64,000 nucleotides of DNA from Branchiostoma floridae (lineage: Eukaryota; Chordata; Leptocardii; Amphioxiformes; Branchiostomatidae), in contig NC_049989.1 in the NCBI RefSeq assembly GCF_000003815.2, positions 2,159,644 through 2,223,643 of the forward strand, given 5' to 3'. Numbering within the stretch: the first letter of the stretch is position 1; every line of letters starts with the position of its first letter. Of this stretch, positions 1 through 12,300 are shown one piece after another. The notes under the pieces were generated by a model. That model saw only the letters and a list, made by a program, of their open reading frames with translations, was not told the DNA's origin and did not search any database. A program made the position numbers and the translations under genes.

Positions 1-2489
1 TTTGACACGGCAGAAAGACAAAGAGATGAGTTCCTCTTTTGATTGGATAAAATAAGAAGGTAGTGTCAAATCTATAAACGTTTCTGGTGTAACGTGGAAA
101 ATATGCGCCCGTGGACAGGCCTGTATATCACACACTACACAACTCCACATAGCTGTCACTCAGCTGTACGGTGGAGAGGGTGCGAGTCAGATGCTACATC
201 CGACTGGTCAGTAGGAACATTCGGACGTGTAAGCACCCAGAGAGCCTGGGAAATATTTCATGCACCCATGTCCACGTCCACGGTTTGACAGTTTCCTTCG
301 AAGTGTGTAAATTGTTGCATGCTTTGTAAAGTTGTATCCAGACCATTTTCTTTTATGAGAGAATTCGTCACTGTATAATTTGTAAAAAGGTAAAAGCAGC
401 CCATAGCCTTTTCGATGCTAGAGATTTAGTTATTTTCCAAGAAAAGTTTTTAAAGTGTGTCAAAGTCTTCAAGTTTTGGTCTTTCTTCTCACACTTCTTG
501 GCGTGTCCTTATCTATTGGTGATCTCTCAACTCTGTTGCGGAGAGTTCAGAAAGTAGGATAAATATCTTTGGCCGCAGTTCCGGCTTGTATCAATGCAGT
601 AATCCGTTACTTTAGGCACGAGCCACCCTCGCTTTGCAATTTCTCACTCACAAACGTCCAGATTGTAATTTTCGGCACTTCCTAGTTCCCTTATCATCTC
701 CTGCCGGGCTGGCGTCACGTGAGGCGAGCAGAACTTCGTCAGGTGAGTCCAGCCATCCATCTGGCCAGTCCGCGGGGTGGCCGGCCAATTTCCAATTTCA
801 ATTTTCCACTCAACATTCCAGATGACACGCTCGCTGGATCGCACATGCCCCCGTTAACCACCTTAACGACACTTTAATACAGCGAGCGGTTATGGAAATA
901 TCGATCTGTGAGGCTTCTCTTTCACATTTTTTCCTCGAAAATCAATTTTGGAAGAAGCGAGAGGCTGTCTGTGGCACGTGCTATCTTCTCTCTCCATAGA
1001 TCATCTGGTAACTGAAGGGACAGGGGAGAGGGTGACTTTGACGGCTGGCACGTGAAAAGTTAAGCTAACACATCCTGCGCGATCGAACCCAGTTAAGGGC
1101 GAGAGATCCTATCAAGGAACGCACGCGTGCCGCCTCACAAGTGGACGTCAGGCGCTAGGCACAGCAAACGTCGTGTTCAGTCCCTAGCAAAAATGCCAAC
1201 CAAATGGCCTTCTTTGGGTAGGCTACTGGCAAGAGACGCGAAAGTTTCAATCTGACATCTGTATGATGAACAAACAAACAAACGAACAAACAAATTTTCA
1301 AACAGACTTCCTGTCTTTCACAATCTGTTATTACAGAGTAAGGTTTTGGACAGATATCTTCTATACTACTTTGTTCGGTTAGTTGATATATCTATGCCTT
1401 TACAGTGCATATCTATATGATTAAAATATGATATGGGAAATGCCAGTGTCCTCGTTTTACTTTGTTATTTGTCTATTCATTTATTTCTATATTCTTTAAC
1501 CAGGGTAACTCTCTTAGTGGCTAATCACTGCTTTCCAGGGAGGCCATGGGTACACGTACGCACAGAGTTTACACACAACACAATTCAATTCACGTACATA
1601 CATAGCGATGGACGAACATCACATACATAGCAAATACAATTCCATTATACAAATCAAAATTAAACTCTATTCGTTGGATCAGTTCGGCTAAAATTTAAAA
1701 AGGAAGAGAAAATCCCTTTCTACCGACCCTATTTTTCCCAGCACCGTACTCCGATACACAACACTATTTTCCCCAGGCCTTACCAAAGTGGGTTGTTTAC
1801 GAGCTGCTGATGGAAAAGCAATTTGGAATATGATCATAGGGGGCGCTGCCAGTCAATGCTCAGAGCCAGTCACGGGTCACCTGTCAGAAGCCTCTGCTGT
1901 CGAAGTGTCAGAAGTTTCATCATTGACACACCCTAAAAGCTGTCGGTTAATCGAGTAAAGCCAGTTTCACTCGACTCAAGTGAAAATGAGTACCTAGCTT
2001 CGGATAGGGACGTCCTAACGGATGGGATGATATGTCGGAGGTCCAGTGTTTGAGGAGACACACCTTGAGGGAGTTAAAGAACCCACCACATTTGTCAAAA
2101 ACGAAAAGGGGACTTTTCTGTTGTGAGTGGATCAAACCTTCAATGATACAGCCCGGCCTTTGCCCAACTTGCACGTTACAAAACTGGTGTTGGTAGCGCG
2201 GTTAACTGGCAATGAGAAACAAACAGTAGCGTTCACGAATCAGTGGCCAGTGTGATTTACACCTGTCGTGCCTTAACTATAGATTGCCTTTCGACTTTTG
2301 CAACCCGATGCCAAGGCTAGATTCCAGAACTATACCTCCCAACTAGAGGCATACCCATCAAAGCTGCAGCGTGCTGACAGGTCGTCGCATTGCACTAACT
2401 GTGTTTGGCACTGTGCTTCTGGAGCCATTTGTGCCCTAGCGGACTACAGTTGAAGGGCAAGCAAACACCGCACTGACTACTGGCAGAAA
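1..2489. other. Upstream non-coding region, no gene seen
   Basis: No exon with a recognisable protein family was found. The first 80 bases resemble 18880-18955 in the same orientation (both begin tttgacacggc and share acaaagagat), so they are a dispersed repeat. A SINE-like tail lies at about 1960-2175. The rest is unique-looking AT-rich DNA. It may contain distal regulatory sequence of the T-box gene, but nothing in the sequence proves that. Confidence 0.5.
1960..2175 (+). repeat. SINE-like repeat tail
   Basis: The phrase aaaatgagtacctagcttcg followed by a tagggacgtcc-like stretch is shared, with changes, by 41508-41580 and 43812-43860. At those sites it follows a tRNA-like promoter. This copy lacks a clear tRNA head and is probably a 5'-truncated or decayed SINE. 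Confidence 0.55.
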
Positions 2490-3738
2490 CAGTACCGGTG
2501 TGACAGCGATCTCGCCCCCCCAGCGATCTCGCCCCCCCGGGGGGCGAGATCACTAGCGTTTTCGCCCCCCTTTAGCGTTTTCGCCCCCCCCCCCCCCAGA
2601 ACATTACTAGTATTCCTCGGAGGGGTCTTAAGAGCAGCTGGTTACTACATATTAGGTGCGCTACCTGGTACTATACTGCACCTGGGAGTAACATAGTTGG
2701 TGTGTTACCTGGTACCTATATGGCACCTTATTACCGTAAGATGTCATACCTTGTTCGGTGCAAACACTACATTGAAAGGACATTTTTTTTTTGCAGCTGA
2801 CATGGCAGAGGTGGCATAGAAAACAATGCTATTGTGAACGTATAAATGAACACCGTCTATGGTATAGAATACGTCAGCTATATGTTTTCAATTTGTCACA
2901 GTATTTTCTTTCTTGTGCAGGAAACATTTCCAAAGCACTAAGAAAAACACAATTGAATAATAGTTTCTCATTATAAACACTATCTACGCACAAGTTCATA
3001 TACCTGTTGCTAAATGCTACAAAAAACTGGTAAAGTACCAGTCTTAAGAAACACGGGTAAAACACCAGTTCCTAAATACTAGAAAAACAGTCATATTGGA
3101 GGTGAAGATATCCATAGGGTAGGTGCATATAACGTACCAGTTTCTAAATACTAGAAAAACAGTCATATTGAAGGGTGAAGATACCCCTTGGCCAGGTGCA
3201 TAAACCAAAATGTGCATTATTCTAATGAATACCTTATTTGCATAATCAATAAAGACATGACATAGTTCTTTTGTGGTCAATTCATAATAGAGACTTCATA
3301 TTGGAGATATATAGGTTGCTCGAGGACAGTTGAATACAATGAAATATATCTCATGTCGAGACTCAGGTATATGCAATAAAGGGAATACAAGGGCCCAACC
3401 CTCCTTGTCTGAAACAAGTTCAACTATCTTATTGCCATGTACTTACGTTAATATTGATACTATGGATGGAGTTATGTATCAAACTCGTGTACTTATATCA
3501 TTCTGAAACTGCATTGTGTGATTTATACCAATCAACTTCTAAAATATCATGTAAACCCGTTTTTTTTTGGGGGGGGGGGGCGAAATCGCTAAAGGGGGGC
3601 GAGGTAGGGGGGCGAGATCACTAACCCCCGAGGGCGAGATCGCTAGTGATTTCGCCCCGGGGGGGCGAGATCGCTAGTGATTTCGCCCCCGGGGGGGCGA
3701 GATCACGGGGGGGCGAGAACGCTGTCACACCGGTACTG
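2490..3738. mobile_element. Foldback-type DNA element with G/C-rich subterminal repeats
   Basis: The ends are inverted copies: cagtaccggtgtgacagcg at 2490 and its complement ending at 3738. Inside each end is an array of 16-18 bp subterminal units of the type agcgatctcgccccc (variants agcgttttcgccccc and agtgatttcgccccc). The left array is at 2505-2598 and the right at about 3565-3720, mainly in opposite orientation. The interior is AT-rich and codes for nothing recognisable. No target-site duplication was identified, so the superfamily is open; the CAG...CTG termini would fit hAT-like elements among others. It is non-autonomous. Confidence 0.75.
3050..3205. repeat. Two-copy tandem repeat inside the foldback element
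   Basis: The segment containing ctaaatactagaaaaacagt followed by catattg and ggtgaagata occurs twice, at about 3074 and 3146, a spacing of roughly 72 bp. Differences are few. It forms part of the interior of the foldback element. Confidence 0.7.
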
Positions 3739-5160
3739 GTCGATATGTGACCATAGGCTCTGGAAGTCTGGCTGTGAAACGCAAAGACGAACCAGGGAGA
3801 GGGGGAAGACTCATGTGAACCCTGGGTGAAGAAAGGACGATGACAAGAATGCCAGAGAACCTGATAGAATAGAAAAAGAGGGAGAATGGAAAATGAAAGA
3901 AACACAATCTGTACACACTATTACACACCCTCCCCACACATCCCAAAAGAAAAGTGTGACACTAACCTTCATTTCGCAAACACAATACGATTCTTCCGGC
4001 TTGTTAAGGCTGGCCGTAGTGAGAGCTTCCCCTAGAAGTCCTAGAAGTGGAAAGAACAAAGTTTTACATCAGCAATGGTGACACGTCTCATACATCTTAT
4101 GACTTTGCTGCTATAGTCAGCATTTGTGTAAAGACAAACTTTTACTAATTGTGTGGTGTTGTGGATGTTTAAAAACAAGACCACTAGAACTATTAAAAGT
4201 TGGCCAATGACTATATATACAATATTATACACGATATGTGTGTTTTGACAAATATATTGTCTACTGTTAGGATTGATGTGCTTTTTGTTAAAAGATAACT
4301 CAAACGATGAAGACCAACAAATGATATCAACTGACACAACGAGCATGACGACAAAATGACGTCATCTTCAATCAGATGTTTTCCTCGTTGGAGAGGCAGT
4401 TTGACAAAGAAACGGACAGCTAGTGGAGGATTCATTCTCCTACGCAGAGGGACCACAGTCGTGTCGAAACTCCTTGGGGTCACCGTTGGGGACCGTGCGT
4501 AGGAGGATGGGAGGATTTAGCCTCCTCAACATCTGCTTGGAGATAAAGGAGGGAGGTATTGTGATCAGAAAATCACAGGCCCGAAGAAGACACCTTCAGA
4601 TGATAGGCAAGACAAAAGAAACCGGAAGTTGCAGTACCAGGGATAGCCCCCAAGGGGCCCAAATTCGATCTTGACTTTTATTTTGCCAACACCCACCCAC
4701 ATGTCAGATACCATCACAATACATCCAGAGCTTCTTGAGTTATTACTGACCACAAAAATGAGGAAACAGACAGACAGACAGACAGACAGACAGACGGAGA
4801 GACAGACACACAATCTCATGAAGGGGTGGTCCCCTTTAAAACATAAAATTGACTAGTTTATTAATTTATGCAATACACTGTATTTGGAAGAGCGTACAGT
4901 AACTGGCCAAGAAAAAAATATCACTCAGGGACCGATATTGTTGGAAAGGTGCTGACTATAGACAGGATTCTTGATGCTTATCAACTGCAAAATTATCTAA
5001 GGACCACCAAAAAGTGGTAACATTGGCCAGGTGATCCTTGTGAAGAGGTGCTCACTCGTACAGACTTCGCTGTACTCTCGACCCCTCTCCTTCAACATTC
5101 CTCCCGAAGCTTTGACAAGACGTTGTTTCTATAATCGTACATATGGCGATAAGAACATGA
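3739..5160. other. Non-coding stretch with dispersed repeat and ACAG microsatellite
   Basis: No gene was recognised. At about 4655-4765 lies a dispersed repeat (motifs ttttgccaacacccaccca and catccagagcttcttgagtt) that ends in a run of cagacaga units at 4768-4810. Related copies occur at 6450-6600, at 8640-8740 (inverted) and at 37895-37995, and three of the four adjoin simple repeats. That arrangement suggests a retroposon with a simple-repeat tail. Confidence 0.55.
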
Positions 5161-5164
5161 TGGA

Positions 5165-6085
5165 CAGGAGGAAAGCCTTACAGAAGCTGTTTTGACAAGG
5201 TAGTCAGAAATGTCAGCTGTGTGTAAACAATAACTGTGTTTCTGGAAGTTCACCGTATCAAGATCAGAACTAAGTAACTTGGGATTAAAGCTAAGGGCAC
5301 AACCCGCCGTACGTACAAATACGTGATGTCTACGTGCCAAAACGTGGGCAATCTTTTGGGATCCGTAAGTGGTAAGTACCGCCTCCGTATGAACTCTTAG
5401 GATCTTGGAGCACGCAGACACGCCGTAGAACTTTACGTGCAGGCAAAACTTTGTGTGCCGTGCGTTGACGTACTCCCTCCCTGCTCTTGCCAGTCGTTCC
5501 ATACGTTTTCAGAAATACGTGGCGGACGTGGCCTCACAAATAAAAACGTACGGACAAATTGCACGTACGGCGGGTTGTGCCCTTAGCTTTACAGAATGTT
5601 ATGACAAGGTAGTCAGAAATGTCAGTTGTATGTAAACATTAACTGTGCTTCTGCAAGTTCACCATATCAAGATCACAAGTAACTCTGGGTTTAAGCTAAG
5701 GGCACAACCCGCCGTACGTACAAATACGTGCTGTCTATGTGTCAAAACGTGGGCAATCTTTTGGGATCTGTAAGTGGTAAGTACCGCCTCCGTACGAACT
5801 TGTAGGAAATCCGACGGATCTTAGAGCACGCGGACACGTCGTAGAACTTTACGTGCAGGCAAAACTTGTGTGCAGGGCAGGCAAAACTTTTTTCAGAAAT
5901 ACGTGGTGGACGTGGCTTCCCCAAAAAGCGAACGGACAAATTGCACGTACGTTGGGTTGTGCCCTTAGCTTTACAGAAGCTGTTTTGACAAGGTAGTCAG
6001 AAATGTCATCTCTATGTAAACATTAACTGTGCCTCTGCAAGTTCACCGAATCAAGATCAGAACTAAGTAACTCGGGATTAACAAT
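5165..6085. repeat. ~400 bp tandem repeat with internal inverted repeats
   Basis: The phrase gacaaggtagtcagaaatgt occurs at about 5196, 5603 and 5988, giving a period near 385-410 bp and a little over two copies. Each unit also holds an inverted pair: gctaagggcacaacccgccg in one direction and its complement (around 5568 and 5953) in the other. Strands from neighbouring units can therefore pair. The reading frames across it look like by-products of the repeat. Confidence 0.8.
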
Positions 6086-6186
6086 GGCTGGCAGCAGCGC
6101 GGGTATTCGGAGGGCCACCGTGAGGAAAAAAATGTGTTTTTGATTTTGATGTAAAGATTTCAAGACATCAGCATAAAATCATAAAA

Positions 6187-6295
6187 TCACACACACACAC
6201 ACAAACACACATGCACACGCACGCACACACGCAAAGACACAGACACACAGACACACACGCACACACACACAAGCACAAACACAAACATGTAAACG
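6187..6295. repeat. CA-rich microsatellite
   Basis: Imperfect (CA)n run with acac, caca and gcac interruptions over about 100 bp. Confidence 0.9.
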
Positions 6296-7010
6296 CATAC
6301 AAAAGAATTCAATGTTCGTCTGAGCACTCGTTATACTAGGTAAGTTCATGCACAACACTCGACACTTGAACAGTCGTCACGAACATAGCATGCTTAGAAC
6401 ATGCAATAGTAAAACCGAAAGTTCCACCACAGTACCGTAGAACGCCGCTAGTGGCCCACAATCGAACATGACCTTTCTTTTTCCGACCATAACCCATCTC
6501 TTAGATGTAATCAGGATCCATCCACAGCTTTTGAGTTATGCTATCCACAAACACATAGACAGAAACACATACGCACGAACAACACCTACAGCAACCTTCG
6601 TGGAAAAGGTAGCAAGGGAATAGATTAATTGACTGGCGATGTTTCATTTGCATTCCAAAATATAAATAAGACATTGTCTTTCAACTTGCAAGAAAAAAGA
6701 CTAACACGAAATTTGATCTGACTTTAGTCTATTCGAAAAGGACAATACATCTGATGGCAACTTGGATTGCAATTTTCACTTACGACAGGCTAACAAGATT
6801 TCTCGCACAACCCTGAAATCTTGAAAAAACGGCCTAGGCCGAAGATGTATCAAGGTTGAATAAAGGTAAAAAAACAGCAAACGTTAAAATGGGAAAAGGG
6901 GGCGTATTCAAGCAAGGTTGTCAAACTAGTATCACATGATAAAGTTATGGAGAGATCAACTATTCTCCAACTCTAGGTGTTGATAGTCTGAATACCGAAC
7001 ATGGCTACTT
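6296..7010. other. Non-coding, dispersed repeat only
   Basis: Contains a copy of the repeat described at 4655-4765 (about 6450-6600; motif atccatccacagcttttgag). No splice-flanked coding segment or known motif was seen. Confidence 0.5.
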
Positions 7011-7375
7011 TGTGTGAGGAGTAATTGAGGCATCAGGACGCATCGACCTGATCTCGATCGAGACGGGGGCCGATATCGACTTTTGACCCATTGCTGACGT
7101 CACACATGCAAAACGTCACGTGCTTGTGTGAGGAGTCATGGAGGCATCAGTACGCATCGACCTGATCTTGATCGAGACGGGGGCCGATATCGACTTCCAA
7201 CTACTTTTGACCCATTGCTGACTTCACACGTGCAGAAAGTCACGTGTTTGTGAGAGGAGTAATTGAGGCATCAAGGCGCGTCAACCGTCTCTCAATCGAG
7301 ACGGGGGCCGATGTCGACTTCCCACAACTTTTAACCTATTGCTGACGCCACGCGTGCAGAAAGTCACGTGTCCAT
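7011..7375. repeat. Three-unit tandem array with CRE and E-box sequences
   Basis: Three units of about 116-124 bp start near 7011, 7126 and 7247, each opening with gtgtgaggag or a close variant. Each carries gagacgggggccgat and tcgactt, and ends with a cacgtg-containing segment. A perfect palindromic CRE (tgacgtca) is at 7095-7102. E-boxes cacgtg are at 7117-7122, 7227-7232, 7241-7246 and 7365-7370. Binding is inferred from consensus only. Confidence 0.85.
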
Positions 7376-9000
7376 GACGATTGGGTCAGGCAGCTGAAGA
7401 AGACTGAGCGAATCAGTCCAAAATTCAGGTGAGTTTCTCCATAATGTATTTTACCAACTCAGATTAACTTTCATGTTACTTAATGACGTATACATATAGA
7501 TACAAGCAGCTCCAAGTTAAAGCACTCGGTTAAAAGTGTTTAACTGTGTTACAGAACTATTTACATTAGAATAGTTCCTAAGCCGTTCCAGAAAGCAACT
7601 GCTTTGGATTTGAGCATTCTGTTGGGCAATGTTTTTAAAGCATAGTCATCTGCAACCATACCTTTAGCCAAAGTCCAAAGCTGTTAACATTTCAAGAAGC
7701 CACACAGTGGCTTTGTCCTTGTTAAGGCCACGAACATTATCGCAAAATCCTTGATCTGTTTATGTTTCGTCTTGGTAGGCTTCTCAGAATGTCTTAAGCA
7801 GCGCACAGACAACTTCTGAGTTGTTAGGATTCTTAACAGAAGTCTTGGTCTTGCCACACGACAAGCGACCTCGGAAACAAACGTCCGTCTGGAAAAAGTT
7901 GCTACCTATTCTTGTTAGGACTAAAAAGAAATAAACCCAGCCTATCTAGAAAAAGTCAACACTAGCTGTTAATTGTTACATGCATATCCCCTATCTTGTT
8001 TCCACCATGTACTTTAATTAGCCTACATACATGAACTTGCAAATAAACTTTCTTTATCTCTTTCGTACGTGGAGAGGCGGGATTCAGGTATCTAGGATGT
8101 ATGTGTGTGCACATTAAGGTCTCATTGATGTATTACTCCGAGTGGGTAAAAGAGATCCGAGGCAAAAAATGAACGGACGCATGTTTTTAGCGGTGAGAAA
8201 TTCCCTTTTAGCCAGCGAAACTGATCTCAAAAGTTAGATTGGTGAAAGCTTATTTGTAGCTGAAGAAATTAGCAGGCAAAGTTTTGCAGCCGCGCGCTAG
8301 GTCGGAGGTACACAGTCGTGGGTTCTGAGTGGTTCGGTTGTACACTAGCAGCGAAAAAGTGCCTTTTGTGGGGATTGACTAATCGTAGTTTGTAATTGCT
8401 ATAAAAAAAGTTCCTTCGTATAGTTTACGTTGGCAATTTTTTCCCACGATATAGGGTAAATGTGCTCGACATAGAATGAAAAATCTGCTGAAATTTCACG
8501 TAGCTTCATTATGAACGCGCCCATTTAAACCACGAATTATAACATAGAAGTCTATGGGAAGAAGAAACTCATCAATGAGACCTTCATGTGTGTGTGTATG
8601 TGTGTATATGCATATATGTGTATGCGTGTGTTTTTCCGTGTATTTGTAGTCAGCATACCTTAAGAGGGTCTGGATGAATAGTGATCATAATTGATATGTT
8701 GGTAGGTCTTGGGAAGACGAAGGTCAAGGTCGATGCCGGTGTCTTTCTGAGGTTTTGTAGGAGGCCTTTTGTGAAGGAGGCTCTTGTCGAGTTTAAACTC
8801 CGCACACAAAAAAATTCTGTAGTACAGCAGTAATGCACTGGAAACGTACAAACACCTAACTGTCACCGCAAACATAAAACATTTGCGACCATTTTAAGAT
8901 TTACAGCACGTCAATGAGTGGGAAAATAAAGAAAAAGAAATGACCAAGAGACTGTCATCCAAGAGCCTCCTGAATACTAATACTATTTTCGTGCACTGAA
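7376..9000. other. Non-coding stretch
   Basis: No coding exon recognised. A TG-rich microsatellite is at 8583-8640. An inverted copy of the 4655-4765 repeat follows at 8640-8740. The remainder is AT-rich single-copy-looking DNA. Confidence 0.5.
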
Positions 9001-9001
9001 T

Positions 9002-9240
9002 AAAAGAATGAATGAATGAATGAAAGACCTTTATTTTACTTCCATCCTCTTACAACCTTAGTAGAGGTCATAGCGATAAAGCGCAATTACAATGATATAA
9101 AGATGTGATGATATCTACAATGAAAAATGTTAACTAGTATGTACTGGTTGAATTTCGTCTAGCTTGTTAAGACAGCTGTAGGTGTGTTACGCCGAAGGGC
9201 GGTTATACCGGCTATATAAATACAGATACAGAAGTGTAAG
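9002..9240. repeat. Retroposon tail (GAAT)n plus GTGTTACGCC repeat
   Basis: At 9007-9030 a gaatgaatgaatgaatga run is followed by aagacctttatt. On the minus strand this reads as an AATAAA-containing 3' end with an ATTC-repeat tail, typical of some LINE/SINE tails. At 9179-9230 ggtgtgttacgccgaagggc and ggttataccggctatata form a second dispersed repeat. It recurs at 41860-41912 and, more diverged, at 13968-14012. Confidence 0.6.
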
Positions 9241-11210
9241 GACATATTGAGCATATACTCCAATCTCTACTATACCGGTAGAATTGGTGATTCTGTCAGC
9301 CTCGCAATCTCTTTCTTGACATATACACGTAATAAGTCATTTACATTTCTACTCATCAGTTTAGGGGTAAATATAATAAAAAAAGGCCTAAAGAAACACC
9401 AAGTCTGATGGAATAATTTCATTTTCGTGATATGCTCAGCAGCCTTTCTGTACCACCTTAAGCCCAACACACTTTAGATGTAACATCTTTCTCGATAGAA
9501 AAAAAAGTAAATACATAAAGTTGCTTTGTTCCTTTCTCTGAAAAGATACCGAAAACCAGGATCATCCTTAAGCGACTGTAACATGATATCACGGACATGA
9601 TGAGTGTAAGATTTGTTTAGTATTTCTACTGATTTGTAGTTTGTTGTTGACCTTATGAAATTCACTTTTCTTGCAACAATACAGCCTCTTATTCTCATGT
9701 ACTAGATATAAAAGAAGAGCACATCTAGCACACACCATGGCAGTCACCACTGACACAGGGCCCATGACCCCCACTTCCGCTGGCCTGGCGTACTGTCAGG
9801 TCCCTAGCTGGCATTACCTCAATTTTCAAGATAGCATATCAAGCGTTTTATATCTTTGTCTGATCAAATCGCACATATCGGAAGTATGGTGACAGCGAGT
9901 ACTGTATGTGAAGAAAGCACCAAGTTACGGGAGACCAAGTCTACGTTTTGACCATGGAATGTGTGGGAATCTTTGGAATCAAGGATCTAAATTGACAGTT
10001 CTTACATGGACAAAGGCCTTTACGAAGTTTTAAGGAGGCTGTACTGTTTAGACCACCGGTGAAATAGCTGATAACACACAAGGGATCATCTGGCACCGGG
10101 TCCTAGCATAGCCCGGAAATATCAGCTTGCTAGTCATTTTGTTAGTTTCTAGGTCTATTTAACATGGCCACGTCCCGTAATCTTTGTTATCGCAGTAAGT
10201 GTTAATCCACTGTTACGATGACTGTACGTATGTAGGCATGTATGTATGAGTGATATCTATGGTTGGTATGTGGGTTTTGATGGCTGACTAAATGCCCATT
10301 ATTTCACCACTAACGGACGGAGCCCGTGCATCTCCCGTTTAGTCAGGTAATGACATTATAGGGCCCTAAATTTTTCGTGCCGAACATCTGTAATTGTATT
10401 GGCAATAGCCAGGGCACTCGTGTGTGTCGGACGGGGCCAGTCGGCATTCCATCACATCCATCTTGGTTCCCTCTCCGCTGACAGGGCCTGACACACTCCA
10501 GCAACCAAACAAGCCCCAAAATCTCATGCCCGATCCCGAACCCACCCACCCAACCACAGCGCAGGGCACAGGCGTCGTCAGAACAAGGCTACAGCTACGC
10601 GCCAAATTCCCTCCCCCCTCTACACGCACTATCGACCCGCTGATCGTCAGATGGGACGGCGCAAGCTCACGGGGGAAAGCTGATGCCCCAAAACTTGCGC
10701 ATCCTCCGCTGGTCACTCCTAACCCCCATTGGGTTTCACGGTTGAGCCTTAGGTAACAAGCCGAGACCGAGACTGAAGGAGTGAGTGAGTCGTGAACTAC
10801 TGACATCGCACCCGCCAAAGGTACGTACAAATCTCCCCAAACTTCGCCTCTTCCACCAACTAAACCGTTCCCTACATACGATACAGGACAGATTACTTGT
10901 GGGGAGATGAATCACTGTTAAAACTCTTCCTCCTTCACTTCAGCGTGTATCGTCTTACCCCACCATTGGAATTAGATGCATATCATTTATGAAGTGTAGG
11001 CAAAGCGTTGAGAATATGAGAGCCATTGAGGACTAATTCTGACACGGTTACCTTAATGGCAGTTACATCTCTACGCACTTCATGTGCCCCCGTTCTCCAC
11101 ATTAGCACCTGCTTGTCACTCAATATTGCAAAATCTCCAACAATTTTGGATGATTAGAGAGGCGGGCTCGTGAAATAGCTCTTTACACCGCCCTGCTGAT
11201 CAACCTAAAC
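9241..11210. other. Non-coding stretch with a GC-richer block
   Basis: No family was recognised. About 10420-10800 is more GC-rich than its surroundings and carries overlapping open frames on both strands. Neither has domain-like composition or convincing splice sites, so it is not called as a gene. It could be an unmethylated regulatory block, which is inference only. Confidence 0.4.
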
Positions 11211-11220
11211 TGTTATTTTA

Positions 11221-11575
11221 TTTTCTGGGCAATTTGCACGCAGGGTAGAAAGATATAAAAGGAGAAATGATTCTCTTAAGATCATATCCAGGGACAAACA
11301 GGGCTAGGAACACTTGAACTGAAGCAATGGGAAATCCATCCCTGAACAAATAATACTGTTTTCTTGAAACCGTTTTGAAAGTCAAGAGTTATTCTATTTT
11401 CTGGGCAATTTGCACGCATGGTAGAAAGATATAAAAGGAGAAATGATTCTCTTAAGATCATATCCATTACGTACGTAGGGCTAGGGACAACCTGAAGCAA
11501 TGTAAAGGCCATCCCTGTACAAATACTTCTTGATTTAAAACCGTTTTGAAAGAAAAGATATTTGAAGAAGTCACA
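11221..11575. repeat. 176 bp tandem duplication
   Basis: ctgggcaatttgcacgca occurs at 11225 and 11401. The sequence in between (agatataaaaggagaaatga, then aaaccgttttgaaag) is repeated with few changes. Two copies, period 176 bp. Confidence 0.85.
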
Positions 11576-11871
11576 TCATATACCCGTTGTAAAAGATTTC
11601 ATAAACCCCTGTGATTGTTGAAATGACTTTCCTTCCCGTAAATCCTTAATAAACTTCAACGTCTGAGTAAATATGTGAATAATTGCGTGTAATGGACCGT
11701 CGTCTACTCCCGTGTCGCCAGTCGACTTCTATTGTCTTGTTTTCTTCTTGAAGATCATTTGAAACATGTACGCCTTTATTTGCAGTATCGTTGTAGAATC
11801 TCAACCCAAAGAAACATTTGTTATAGTTATCTAAAACATACAAGAACATATGAGAAAATATATGAAACAGT

Positions 11872-12300
11872 CCTAGCTCAAAAGAATAAGACTAGAACCA
11901 ATATGCATGGGCCTGTGTGCCTTCCAGATACAGTTTACGTTGTTGTAGGTATTTGATGATGAGTTGTTTGAATCATATAGGAGCATACAAGATCCTAGCT
12001 CACAAGAATTGGACTAGAACTCGTGTGTTTGGGCCTATGTACCTTTTAGATACAGTTACATGTAACGTTGTTGTAGTTATTTTAACCATAGAGGAACATA
12101 CAAGATAATCCTAGCTCACCTTTGTGTCCTTTAAGTCGCAGTCAACGTTATTGTGGCTATCTAAACCATAGGAAAATACGACAATGGGACAAGAATCCGT
12201 GTGTGCCTTTCAGATGCAGCATCTTTAAAGAATCTCAATCCAAAGAAACACAGGAGGTAATCTCAGATCACAAGAATGGGATTAGAACTTGTGTGTTTGG
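11872..12300. repeat. ~115-130 bp tandem array, about four degenerate copies
   Basis: Repeated phrases are cctagctcacaagaat, actagaac, gtgtgtttgggcct, agatacagtt, acgttgttgtag and catacaaga. They recur roughly every 115-130 bp between 11872 and 12300, with indels. Short open frames here follow the repeat and are not called as genes. Confidence 0.75.

Noticed and set aside
10366-10830. Open frame of 154 codons on minus, overlapped by one of 110 on plus
   Set aside because: The GC-richer block opens frames on both strands; composition is not protein-like and there is no domain.
11872-12300. CRISPR-like repeat-spacer array
   Set aside because: A eukaryotic genome; units diverge along their whole length with no constant repeat and unique spacers.
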